Origin: DAIDHZ01 sp035480255 | GTDB lineage: Bacteria > Chlamydiota > Chlamydiia > Chlamydiales > SM23-39 | NCBI GenBank assembly: GCA_964630875.1 | Contig: CAZVXF010000003.1 | Span: 1 to 64,000 of the forward strand | Length of the DNA: 64,000 nt | Direction: 5' to 3' | In this document: in pieces, positions 16,431 to 24,468 of the stretch | Layout: the number at the start of each line of letters is the position of its first letter | How positions within the stretch are numbered: the first letter of the stretch is position 1 | Program-made: the position numbers and the translations under genes | Notes under the pieces: generated by a model | What the model was told of the DNA's origin: nothing | The model's input: the letters and a program-made list of their open reading frames with translations, nothing else | Database searches by the model: none

Positions 16431-17694
16431 ATTGCTTGTACATGAGGTTTGGTCCGATGTCGTGGTCTAGAGTCCATGAGCATTGAAGAAGCGGATTAAT
16501 TGTCATATTATCAGTGAAAAGGTATGAACCGTCCAGAGAAAACCCGTAAAAATTGGTGCTACCAACTGCCTGATCTCTGAAAACAGGTCCACCAGATCCA
16601 TCTGCTTTTTTAGTATAGAGTCCAACACCACCTGCATTTCCTCTTCCAATCCCGGAACAATCGAAACCAGGCACAGCTTGCGCTTGCACCCATTGAAAGT
16701 TTGCGTCAACCGCCCAATCGTACTTCTTTTTTAATGTTCCAAGAGAGACCCCTGTATACCATCCCCAATTTTGTTTGCCAAATGGCTGGTTTTCAATTCC
16801 AACTGTCGCTAAAGGGTTGGATAGCGCTAAATGATTCACGAGCGCAGCTCCATAAAATTTAACAAGCTTTTTCCCCATCCAGCCTGGGTAAAATTGATAA
16901 GAGGCAAGAAACTGAGAGACTAGATAGCGAAATCTTAAATTGGTCAGCTGGGTTTCAATGATGGTGTTATCTTTCTCATTTTCCCCACCTGGACGATCCC
17001 AATCAATGATCGAATACTTTAAATTCAGTCCAACATTCGCAATCCGCAAAGCCCCAATTTCAACAACAAATCCGTAGTGATTGGTTCGATCATTGACTAC
17101 AAAAGCGCCGAGCTGGGTAATAAAGTCACCCACGGAAGGAGCCGCTTTACTGAAACGGAGTAGCGCACCATCGAAAACAGAAGAAAATTCAATCTTGGAC
17201 TCAAACACGTTACTTAAATAACGACGGCCGATCTCTCCATCCATTGTAAAAGTATCACCCGGAACAAGGCGAGCTCCTAAATAAGCCTTCTCGAGTCGGA
17301 TTTTATTGAATGTACCCGAGCGGATACCCATATCGTTATCATATTCAATTTTGATTGCAGCCCAAGTACGATCAGCGCGATAATCGAGCATTAAATTAAA
17401 TTCCACATCCCAAGCAAACATCGGTCTTGGACCTCCGCCGCCACGCACTTGATTCCCATTTCTCTCTTCGCTCGTGGCTTGAAATTCTGTGCGAACTTCA
17501 CCACTTAAAGAAAGATCTCCACCGATTTCTCTCATTGTGACAAGTCGTTTGTCTTGCAACCAACGACGTAGAGCATCCATGTCCTTCGCATCAGGTTCTC
17601 TTCTTTGTGAAATACCATCTGCGGATTGAGCAAATGCGGGAAGTGTAAAAATAGATAAACAGAAAATGAATATTATGTAGATACGTGTTGCCAT
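16402..17694 (-). CDS. putative outer membrane beta-barrel protein
   Basis: 430 residues from ATG 17694. The signal peptide ends at LPAFAQS. The mature protein has long runs of alternating hydrophobic and polar residues typical of barrel strands (AWDVEFNLMLDYRADRTW; FTMDGEIGRRYLSNVF) and ends in Phe (FEVEFIYAF), the usual last-strand signature recognised by BamA. After the signal peptide comes a short helical part (EPDAKDMDALRRWLQDKRL). I do not recognise a named porin family. It lies between NlpC/P60 and two MOMP-like genes, all on the minus strand. Confidence 0.75.
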   Translation of the reverse strand: MATRIYIIFIFCLSIFTLPAFAQSADGISQRREPDAKDMDALRRWLQDKRLVTMREIGGDLSLSGEVRTEFQATSEERNGNQVRGGGGPRPMFAWDVEFNLMLDYRADRTWAAIKIEYDNDMGIRSGTFNKIRLEKAYLGARLVPGDTFTMDGEIGRRYLSNVFESKIEFSSVFDGALLRFSKAAPSVGDFITQLGAFVVNDRTNHYGFVVEIGALRIANVGLNLKYSIIDWDRPGGENEKDNTIIETQLTNLRFRYLVSQFLASYQFYPGWMGKKLVKFYGAALVNHLALSNPLATVGIENQPFGKQNWGWYTGVSLGTLKKKYDWAVDANFQWVQAQAVPGFDCSGIGRGNAGGVGLYTKKADGSGGPVFRDQAVGSTNFYGFSLDGSYLFTDNMTINPLLQCSWTLDHDIGPNLMYKQFEVEFIYAF

Positions 17695-17746
17695 AAGGCA
17701 GGACATTATAATGAAAATGGAATTTCCTGACAACTAGTGTCTAGAA

Positions 17747-18415
17747 TCAAAAACGAACCTGTGCTGCAACGGACAAACCGTCTTCGAATAGACCACGCCA
17801 TTCAAAATTAGCGAGAAAGCAATTTCCTTTTGAATAGCTGATCCCGACAAAAGGTCCTAGATGTTGATCTTCATGAATCCAGATTGTTTTTTCAATTTTT
17901 GACAATTTTCCATCGGTACGATTGATCGCACAACCAGCGTATGGGGTAAATTTTCCCATTCGATATGTGATAGCAGGAGATACTTGCCAATATCGTAAAA
18001 GAGCGCGTGTTGCATTCCAACCGCCTACTTGCCCGTCAATACAAAAGTTAAAATCACGCACGTTAAAGATGATGAGCTTCGCATCTCCAGACCAAAGTGT
18101 TCCGTGTAATTTTAGGCTCATTTTTGACAATTTCCATGTATAATGACCTGAACCAATTTGCCCCTGAAGATTGAATCTTTCCCGAATACTCCAAATCATT
18201 GCACCTGACTCTGTAACGCCAGTAATCAGTACTTTCTTGGAATGCTTATGCATTTTCTTTTCCAGTAAGCAATCCCCGATCAATGCGCCTTGTGGATTTG
18301 TCCAATGAGTATCAGGAAAAGCAAACCCTTCTTCGATCAGCGCTGGCATTGCGGGATTAATAATTGGAGCCGCATATAGACAAGAAAATATACCATTCAA
18401 GAGAAATAACTTCAT
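17747..18415 (-). CDS. MOMP-like outer membrane protein (paralog 2)
   Basis: 222 residues from ATG 18415, with signal peptide ending at CLYAAPI. The mature start (NPAMPALIEEGFAFPDTHW) matches that of the neighbouring paralog, which has NPSSPRILCRGFMIPTECW: the same P-x(2)-L/I-x(2)-GF-x-x-P-x(4)-W frame. Predicted barrel strands follow, and the protein ends in VAAQVRF. Families of such short MOMP-like proteins occur in Simkania- and Waddlia-like chlamydiae. The function is probably porin or structural. Confidence 0.75.
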   Translation of the reverse strand: MKLFLLNGIFSCLYAAPIINPAMPALIEEGFAFPDTHWTNPQGALIGDCLLEKKMHKHSKKVLITGVTESGAMIWSIRERFNLQGQIGSGHYTWKLSKMSLKLHGTLWSGDAKLIIFNVRDFNFCIDGQVGGWNATRALLRYWQVSPAITYRMGKFTPYAGCAINRTDGKLSKIEKTIWIHEDQHLGPFVGISYSKGNCFLANFEWRGLFEDGLSVAAQVRF

Positions 18416-18441
18416 AAGACGACTGCACAAATTTTTGTAGA

Positions 18442-19224
18442 TTAGAAGCGAAAGTCTACAGTAACGGATAAAGCCTCCTCAGAAATCAATCGACTCTCCA
18501 CATTGACCATAAAAAATTGCCCGTTTGAGAGTGTACATCCAAGATACATACCGACAGGACAACGATTTCTTAAATGATCGCTGTGCGCTCCAAAATCGGC
18601 AAAGGAGGATGCAAGCCCCTTAATCACAGTAAGTTCATCCATATATAATGCACCAATATAAGGAGTCAGAATACAAATATGATACGAGAGCCCTAAATTC
18701 GCTTGCCAACCTCTCCATTCACATTTCCCACCTTGTAAAGAAACTGAATCGCCATCAATTGTAAATGTGGAAAGATGATGATGAGAGGCTCCGTACCGAG
18801 CGCCAAGACCAATATCCAATTGATCATATGAATATAGAATGGCTCTTCCTCCGATCGACCACAAAAAATTTCTTGCAGCAGTCAACTGAACATAGCGTAT
18901 CCGATCCGCGAGATCTGTAAAGCGCCAATTGGCATTGACTTTTGAATATCCAAAAACACCATAAAGATCGAGTCTTTCCAAAATATCTAAAGTGGCGGTT
19001 CCTGAGTGTGTGCTGCGCGTATACTTATCGACAAGCCCTGAACCTTTTTCTGCTTGTTCCATATTTCCGTCAAAAACAAAATCGCCCTCATACCCACCCC
19101 GAATATTCACCCAACATTCGGTTGGAATCATAAAACCCCGACAAAGAATTCTTGGAGAAGAGGGATTCCCAACTGGTGCTGCATGTAAAGAACAGCAAAG
19201 CAAAAGGATCAAAAAGGTTTTCAT
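18442..19224 (-). CDS. MOMP-like outer membrane protein (paralog 1)
   Basis: 260 residues. The N-terminal signal peptide (MKTFLILLLCCSLHAAPVG) is followed by the family start motif GNPSSPRILCRGFMIPTECW and GGYEGDFVFDG. Barrel-type amphipathic strands follow and it ends TVDFRF. It has few cysteines. It is 26 nt upstream of paralog 2 and its start codon overlaps the stop of psd by 4 nt (ATGA), so psd and both MOMP-like genes form one transcription unit. Confidence 0.8.
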   Translation of the reverse strand: MKTFLILLLCCSLHAAPVGNPSSPRILCRGFMIPTECWVNIRGGYEGDFVFDGNMEQAEKGSGLVDKYTRSTHSGTATLDILERLDLYGVFGYSKVNANWRFTDLADRIRYVQLTAARNFLWSIGGRAILYSYDQLDIGLGARYGASHHHLSTFTIDGDSVSLQGGKCEWRGWQANLGLSYHICILTPYIGALYMDELTVIKGLASSFADFGAHSDHLRNRCPVGMYLGCTLSNGQFFMVNVESRLISEEALSVTVDFRF

Positions 19225-20120
19225 GTTGCCATCCCTAGCGACTCTCCGTAATTGGCTTTCGTTTCAAAACCCTTTTGGGAATTCATGACTAAATCTTTAT
19301 CAAAGGTCATGCTTCCTTTTTCAAATAAAAGAACAATACATGACCCGCCAAAGGAAAAGTATCCTTTTTCATCACCTTTGGATACTTTTTTCTCCGGCGT
19401 ATATGTTTGATGAATAGTGCCTACACAAATTGCCCCAACTTCCACATAAAGTATTTTCCCAAAGGCTTCTGTATCTATATCCGTAACGACACGTTTATTG
19501 GTCCAAAGAATAGAAAAATTTTTCCTCAGCGCAATCGGACTTACAGAATGATAATCTCCATCGATTGGCTGAGACCTTGCTGGAATTCCATCAGCCACAA
19601 AATGAAATCGATGATAATCTGTCGGACAAAGACGCGCGATGACCATGGAGCCTTCATGATATCTTCTTGCATAGGCGCCATTTTGCAGAAATGTCACTAA
19701 ATCAAACGGTCTTCCTTTCACATAAAAAAGGTCTTCTTGTTGAAGGGAGGGGAACACTAAATATCTTCCATCTGCCGGTAAAACAGCGCGCCTCGGATCC
19801 TGCACAATAGGCCTTACTTCTTTTTTTAATTTGCGGGTGAAAAAGTCATTAAAAGAATTGAAATTCGTATTTGCAAATTCAGATCGATCAATCCCATATG
19901 TATTAATAAAAGGATCTATCTTTTTCGCGCTCTTGGGTCTTTTCTGAAAATAACCATAAATTTTCGAGAAAATCGGGATTCTCGAAAGAAGAGGGGTAAA
20001 TAAAAAAGAAAAAAGACGAGAGGTCCAGCTATCCCCGTAGAAAAGCGATAAAGCTCGATGGCCGTAGATTTTCTCCACCTCTACTGTATTTGTCTTTCGA
20101 TGAATATAGCGAATTTCCAT
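19221..20120 (-). CDS. psd: phosphatidylserine decarboxylase proenzyme
   Basis: Converts phosphatidylserine to phosphatidylethanolamine at the inner membrane. It is a pyruvoyl enzyme that cleaves itself inside a G-(G/S)-(S/T) motif; here the site is FGGSCIVLLF with Ser260 as the pyruvoyl precursor, close to the C-terminus as normal. Other family features are NSFNDFFTRKLK, LPADGRYLVFP and PTDYHRFHF. Length 299 is usual. It lies between mutY (3-nt gap) and a MOMP-like gene (4-nt overlap). Confidence 0.95.
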   Translation of the reverse strand: MEIRYIHRKTNTVEVEKIYGHRALSLFYGDSWTSRLFSFLFTPLLSRIPIFSKIYGYFQKRPKSAKKIDPFINTYGIDRSEFANTNFNSFNDFFTRKLKKEVRPIVQDPRRAVLPADGRYLVFPSLQQEDLFYVKGRPFDLVTFLQNGAYARRYHEGSMVIARLCPTDYHRFHFVADGIPARSQPIDGDYHSVSPIALRKNFSILWTNKRVVTDIDTEAFGKILYVEVGAICVGTIHQTYTPEKKVSKGDEKGYFSFGGSCIVLLFEKGSMTFDKDLVMNSQKGFETKANYGESLGMAT

Positions 20121-20123
20121 CTG

Positions 20124-21134
20124 TTAGATATTATAGAGTTTTCCGAGCTCAGTCAAAATTTTTCTATGTCCAGAGGAAAAAGGAAGCTCACGTAATCGTG
20201 AAATTTCGATCCAATCGTAACGACTTTCAAATCGACAGGTTTTAATTAAATAAGGAAATAAATTTGCTTTATACTTTGTAAATGTATGATTGCATGGTTG
20301 TAATTTTATTAACAAATTATCTGCTTCATTTAAGAAATATTCTAATGAATTGTGTATCTGAATATAAGGAAATTCATAAAGATCGGCCATGATCTTTCCT
20401 TTTTCTCCTTTTCGAACAAGAATATACCCATCACTTTCAAAAACAAATACGAGACGATCGATTTGACTGATGCGCTGTTCTTTTGTTTTTATCGGCAAAT
20501 ACTCTGCTCGGTTTTTTTGCCTCGCTAAACAGGCGTTTTTGAGTGGGCACACTTCACAACGCGGTTTTGGTGTGCAAATGGTTGCTCCAAGCTCAATCAA
20601 CGCTTCCGCGGTGACCCAAGGAATCTTTGGATCTAATAGAACTTCAGTTTTCTCATGTATTTTTTTTCTTGTCGTACTTTTTTGAATATCTTCTTCAATA
20701 CAAAAAAAACGAGACACAACCCTCATTACATTTCCATCGACAGCAGGAGCTCTTTGTTGAAAAGCAAAACTTCGGATTGCTCCGACTGTATATGGGCCGA
20801 AACCATGAATCGATAAAAGCTCATTTTCAGAGGTTGGAATTTCACCACCAAATCGTTCAACGAGCTCTTTTGCAGCTCGATGTAAATTTCTGGCTCTAGA
20901 ATAATAACCTAAGCCTTCCCAAGCCTTAATGACTTGTTCAAGCGGAGCGCTGTAAAGCGCTTTTACATCTGGGAAAAGCTCCATAAAACGTTGAAAATAG
21001 GGAATCACAACAGACGCCCGTGTCTGTTGGAGCATGACTTCAGAAATCCATACCCGGTAAGGAGTCCGGTTTTTTCTCCAGGGAAAATCTCTTTTGTTCT
21101 CTTCGAACCACTTTTCTAGTAAAGTCTCACTCAT
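20124..21134 (-). CDS. mutY: A/G-specific adenine glycosylase MutY
   Basis: Removes adenine paired with 8-oxoguanine. 336 residues from ATG 21134. Motifs: FPWRKNRTPYRVWISEVMLQ, the helix-hairpin-helix SIHGFGPYTVGAI with catalytic Asp in PAVDGNVMRV, and the [4Fe-4S] cluster CTPKPRCEVCPLKNAC. The C-terminal part (about 220-336) is the NUDIX-like domain that senses 8-oxoG. The start codon overlaps head-to-head with that of the plus-strand gene (CATG shared). Confidence 0.95.
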   Translation of the reverse strand: MSETLLEKWFEENKRDFPWRKNRTPYRVWISEVMLQQTRASVVIPYFQRFMELFPDVKALYSAPLEQVIKAWEGLGYYSRARNLHRAAKELVERFGGEIPTSENELLSIHGFGPYTVGAIRSFAFQQRAPAVDGNVMRVVSRFFCIEEDIQKSTTRKKIHEKTEVLLDPKIPWVTAEALIELGATICTPKPRCEVCPLKNACLARQKNRAEYLPIKTKEQRISQIDRLVFVFESDGYILVRKGEKGKIMADLYEFPYIQIHNSLEYFLNEADNLLIKLQPCNHTFTKYKANLFPYLIKTCRFESRYDWIEISRLRELPFSSGHRKILTELGKLYNI

Positions 21135-22158
21135 GCGCCGCTGTGCTTTCAATACTGGATCCGATTTTCATCTCCTCGATCATATTGGTCCTTTTGCTCA
21201 TGCCCATAAAATGCCTTTATTCATTGAAGAGGAAAAGAATTTTACACTCTTCAAACATTATTATCCTATGGCGGAAAGTATTCATTTTCCAGAAATGGCA
21301 TCAGATCTTTCATTTTTTGCCAAAAATTTTGACGAACTTTATGAGTGCAAATTTTGGCTTCCCCATTTAAAAAAACTCTTTGCAGATCTTTATCAAAAAG
21401 AAATGCGCTTAATTTTTTGTGCTCATGGGCAATCCGATAAAGGATTTGGTGCACCTCTTTTACATCCTTACGCATCACAAGATTGCTGCATGATTTATGG
21501 AAAGCTCTTTAAAGAAATGCTTCAAGAACTCAAAATCTCAGCAAACTGTAAAGAGACTGGAAATTATAGACTATCCCACTATCTAAAGTATCAAGAGTTT
21601 TATGATTCAATCGCCAAAAAAGAAATCCTCTCCAAATTTCCAAACCCACAGTTCACCCTTCTCTATGCTCCTACTTGGAAAGATGCTGACGGGGCTACGA
21701 GTTTTTTTCAGAATATCTCATCACTTTGTGAAACATTGCCTAGCAGCATAAATCTCATTGTAAAAGTTCATCCGCTTCTTGAACAAAGGGATCCTGCGCA
21801 ATATTACCACATTGCGCACATCATCGAACAAATGCCAAACAGACTTCTTTTAGAGACTTTCTTGCCCATCTATCCTTTACTTGCTTGCGCTGACGCATAT
21901 CTCGGGGATTACTCTTCGGTTGGCTATGATTTTCTGTATTTCCAGAAACCGATGTTCTTTTTGTTGAATGAAAGTTTACCGAAAGGAAAAATTCATCACT
22001 GCGGACTTGTCTTAAAAAGTATTGATGAACTGTTCGAAAACCTAGCTGAGAATCCATATCGCGATCAACAAGAAGCCCTTTATAGAAAAGCCTTTTGTGT
22101 TAGTCGGCGCGAGGGGGGAGAACAAACAAAGCATCTAGATCGCTCATCGTATCTATGA
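21133..22158 (+). CDS. CDP-glycerol glycerophosphotransferase-like protein (TagF/TagB type)
   Basis: 341 residues from ATG 21133. The C-terminal half has the family signatures LLYAPTWKD, IVKVHPLLEQ and ADAYLGDYSSVGYDFLYFQ, the last matching the TDYSS block of TagF-type polyol-phosphate polymerases. The N-terminal half is compact and begins FNTGSDFHLLDHIGPFA, which may bind a sugar or lipid acceptor. In a Gram-negative it cannot be making classical teichoic acid, so it may add glycerol- or ribitol-phosphate to an envelope glycan. The real start could be later (Met at about residue 27). Its 3' end overlaps convergent mreC by 59 nt. Confidence 0.8.
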   Translation: MRRCAFNTGSDFHLLDHIGPFAHAHKMPLFIEEEKNFTLFKHYYPMAESIHFPEMASDLSFFAKNFDELYECKFWLPHLKKLFADLYQKEMRLIFCAHGQSDKGFGAPLLHPYASQDCCMIYGKLFKEMLQELKISANCKETGNYRLSHYLKYQEFYDSIAKKEILSKFPNPQFTLLYAPTWKDADGATSFFQNISSLCETLPSSINLIVKVHPLLEQRDPAQYYHIAHIIEQMPNRLLLETFLPIYPLLACADAYLGDYSSVGYDFLYFQKPMFFLLNESLPKGKIHHCGLVLKSIDELFENLAENPYRDQQEALYRKAFCVSRREGGEQTKHLDRSSYL

Positions 22159-23170
22159 TTGGATGGACTTCGATTTCATACGAAAATCCACCCGGTTTTG
22201 GCTCTTTCACATATTTGACAATACCCACTCTTAAATCAGGAGGAAAAACGCCGTCAAAACCAGTCGTTACGAGCAGATCTCCTTTTTTTAAAAGGGCAAT
22301 TTTTTTTGGAGCGGAGCCCTCTTCATCTACATAGTCAAAATTAAATCCGATTCCTTTCAGAGAGGAGCTGCGCGCTCGCCATAAAGGGGAACTGCTTCCA
22401 TGAAGTTCTCCTTTTGCTAGATAAGCCTCTTTGTTTTCTAGCTCCGATCTGACTTCTTGAAGTTGACTAACTAACGATTCTTTATCGGGCAGCAACTCGA
22501 TTAATGCGCTCATCTTTGAAAGAATTTCTTCATTGCGAATACTCCCACGAATCGCTCGAACAGCAGGGGAAAGGCCTGAATCTGAAATCAGCCTAACGCG
22601 AGACTGTCGATTGCCTACATAATCGACAACACCAACAAGAGCGCACCCTGAAACAACTGGACTATTCTTTGCAATGACTTGCTTCCCTAATACTTGATTA
22701 TCTTCTTCTCCTACATTGACCCACAAACTACTTCCCCAAGATGATGGATCCCGATAGATCACTTCTGCTGGCATTGCCATTAACTCTGACTGAAGAATAT
22801 TTTGCAGATGTCGTGCCCGCCTTTCAAAAAAAGGTTTATCTGTCGCTTCCGTTTTAAATTTCTCATAAAGAGTGAGTTGCTCCAGGATTCTTTTTTCATC
22901 GCCAAGCCATTGAGAAATGCGTTCGATTTGCGATCGTAACATTGCATTTTCTAATTCGAGCTGCGCAATTTCTTTCTCATTTTTATGAAGCGAAGCAAAA
23001 GTGGGGCGACCAGGTAGATATTTTTTAATGCCTCTTGCACCATCCCAAACAGGTCCAAGCGAGGCTACAGAAAAAGATCGCAATTGATCAGAAATGTGTA
23101 AGGGAATATTGATCCAGCAAAAAAGAAGCGCTGCAAGAGTGATATAAAACGGTGATAATCCTTTACGCAT
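22100..23170 (-). CDS. mreC: cell shape / elongation protein MreC
   Basis: Bitopic inner membrane protein of the MreB machinery, which in Chlamydiae works in division. Residues 8-25 are the membrane anchor, a coiled coil follows (about 58-125, IAQLELENAMLRSQIERI), and then the beta-barrel MreC domain with AEVIYRDPSSWGSSLWVN, GVVDYVGNRQSRVRLISD, and GDLLVTTGFDGVFPPDLRVG near the end. A distinctive insertion (about 215-275) sits between the two barrel halves. 356 residues. Confidence 0.88.
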   Translation of the reverse strand: MRKGLSPFYITLAALLFCWINIPLHISDQLRSFSVASLGPVWDGARGIKKYLPGRPTFASLHKNEKEIAQLELENAMLRSQIERISQWLGDEKRILEQLTLYEKFKTEATDKPFFERRARHLQNILQSELMAMPAEVIYRDPSSWGSSLWVNVGEEDNQVLGKQVIAKNSPVVSGCALVGVVDYVGNRQSRVRLISDSGLSPAVRAIRGSIRNEEILSKMSALIELLPDKESLVSQLQEVRSELENKEAYLAKGELHGSSSPLWRARSSSLKGIGFNFDYVDEEGSAPKKIALLKKGDLLVTTGFDGVFPPDLRVGIVKYVKEPKPGGFSYEIEVHPIIDTMSDLDALFVLPPRAD

Positions 23171-23201
23171 ACTTTTCCTCGCAGATTAAACCAAAAGAAG
23201 C

Positions 23202-23207
23202 TATAAT
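23202..23207 (+). promoter_or_regulatory. -10 element of tRNA-Ala
   Basis: TATAAT ends 14 nt before the tRNA 5' end, the expected place for a tRNA promoter. The -35 position has no good match. Confidence 0.45.
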
Positions 23208-23221
23208 TAAAGCTTATTTTG

Positions 23222-23294
23222 GGGGCGTTAGCTCAGTTGGTAGAGCGCTACGATGGCATTGTAGAGGTCATCGGTTCGAATCCGATACGCTCCA
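23222..23294 (+). tRNA. tRNA-Ala (GGC)
   Basis: 73-nt cloverleaf: acceptor GGGGCGT pairs with ACGCTCC (one G-U), D-arm GCTC/GAGC, anticodon loop ATGGCAT gives GGC (Ala, codons GCC/GCU), T-arm ATCGG/CCGAT with TTCGAAT. The 3' CCA is not encoded. Confidence 0.96.
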
Positions 23295-23320
23295 ATCATA
23301 ATGGCTTGATGAACTGCCTC

Positions 23321-24388
23321 TTATTTCTTTCGAGCAACGATATAATGGCTTGTTGTGAATAGCCGCATACGATCTGCTTCGACAAATGCTTCGCCATCTT
23401 TGACAAGCCTGTCAAACAGCGGCTTAAAATGTGCTGGCAGAATTTTGTAGCGAACGCAATAATGAATGAGTTTTGTGACGCGAGTGAAGAATTTGTCAGC
23501 ATTTTGAATCAAAGGCGCTTGCAATCCGTCAATACTCGCATTTTCATTTTTGAGAATTTCAAAGCCGGCGTCTTCAAGAAGTCGAATGCAATTTTCGATG
23601 GAATGTGTTCCAATAGCCCCGATTAAAGGTTTGACTCGTTTCATCAAGTCTGCATGATGAGGATTTTTTGCATCATAGGCACTTAAACTTACCCAGTCCA
23701 AAGAACCAAATTTACCACCTGGTTTTAATAGACGATGAATTTCCTTAAAGGTTTTTCCTAGATCTTTTGCAAGGCTAAAAAGACATTGAATTTGATATAC
23801 ATTGTCAAAAGAAGCATCTGGAAAGGCATAAGGAATTTGATTCACGTCACCTTGAACAAATTCAACTTTTTTTGAAAGACCATTTCCTGCAGCAAATTTA
23901 CGTGCTTGTTGAAGTTGATCATTGTCGATATTCATTCCCGTTACATGCGCGCCTGACATTTGCGCCATGTGACTTGCAACACGCCCTCTTCCACAACCAA
24001 GATCTAACACCTTCTGAGAGCGCGCAAGTCCCAAATCTTCACACATCATTTTTTCGAAGAGTTTCTGGTTTGTAATGATGCTTGCAGACAGATCCATTGC
24101 TGGAGGAATATACATTTTTTCTACTTGCCCAACAGAGCAAAGGTGATTGAGAACCGAGTAGTAGTCGACGATTTTTTTCTGCATCACTTTCTGGTAATCG
24201 TGCCCAAGCTCTGCAATGAGTCTTTCTTCATCTGCCCAATCATGATCGTAAATCACGTACGAATCGAGGAATGCGTCTACTTTTGCAGGGGGTAACGTGT
24301 AAAGAGTTTTCAACGACTTCAAAATGACTGTCAATCGATAAAGCCAGAATTGCGTTTTCGAAGAAACAGAAGAAATCAGTGTACTCAT
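23321..24388 (-). CDS. SAM-dependent methyltransferase resembling sterol C24-methyltransferase
   Basis: 355 residues. The SAM site is VLDLGCGRGRVASHMAQ, followed by VTGMNIDNDQLQQARKF, GDVNQIPYAFPDASFDNVY, and HRLLKPGGKFGSLDWV. The spacing and wording follow Erg6/SMT enzymes: a G-x-N-x-(D/N)-x-x-Q strand after motif I, an Y-x-I-(E/Q)-x(2)-C-type motif III (YQIQCLFS), an (E/D)WV after the KPGG, and then a YD-x-x-NP-x-H segment (YDAKNPHH). The N-terminal 110 residues are helical. It may methylate a host-derived sterol or another prenyl lipid such as tocopherol; substrate is inference. Confidence 0.8.
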   Translation of the reverse strand: MSTLISSVSSKTQFWLYRLTVILKSLKTLYTLPPAKVDAFLDSYVIYDHDWADEERLIAELGHDYQKVMQKKIVDYYSVLNHLCSVGQVEKMYIPPAMDLSASIITNQKLFEKMMCEDLGLARSQKVLDLGCGRGRVASHMAQMSGAHVTGMNIDNDQLQQARKFAAGNGLSKKVEFVQGDVNQIPYAFPDASFDNVYQIQCLFSLAKDLGKTFKEIHRLLKPGGKFGSLDWVSLSAYDAKNPHHADLMKRVKPLIGAIGTHSIENCIRLLEDAGFEILKNENASIDGLQAPLIQNADKFFTRVTKLIHYCVRYKILPAHFKPLFDRLVKDGEAFVEADRMRLFTTSHYIVARKK

Positions 24389-24468
24389 GTTGAAGCCCTT
24401 TTAGCACAATACTATCAACGAAAATTTTCGATGTCTAGAAAATATTCAATTCTTGATAAACTGCTTTT

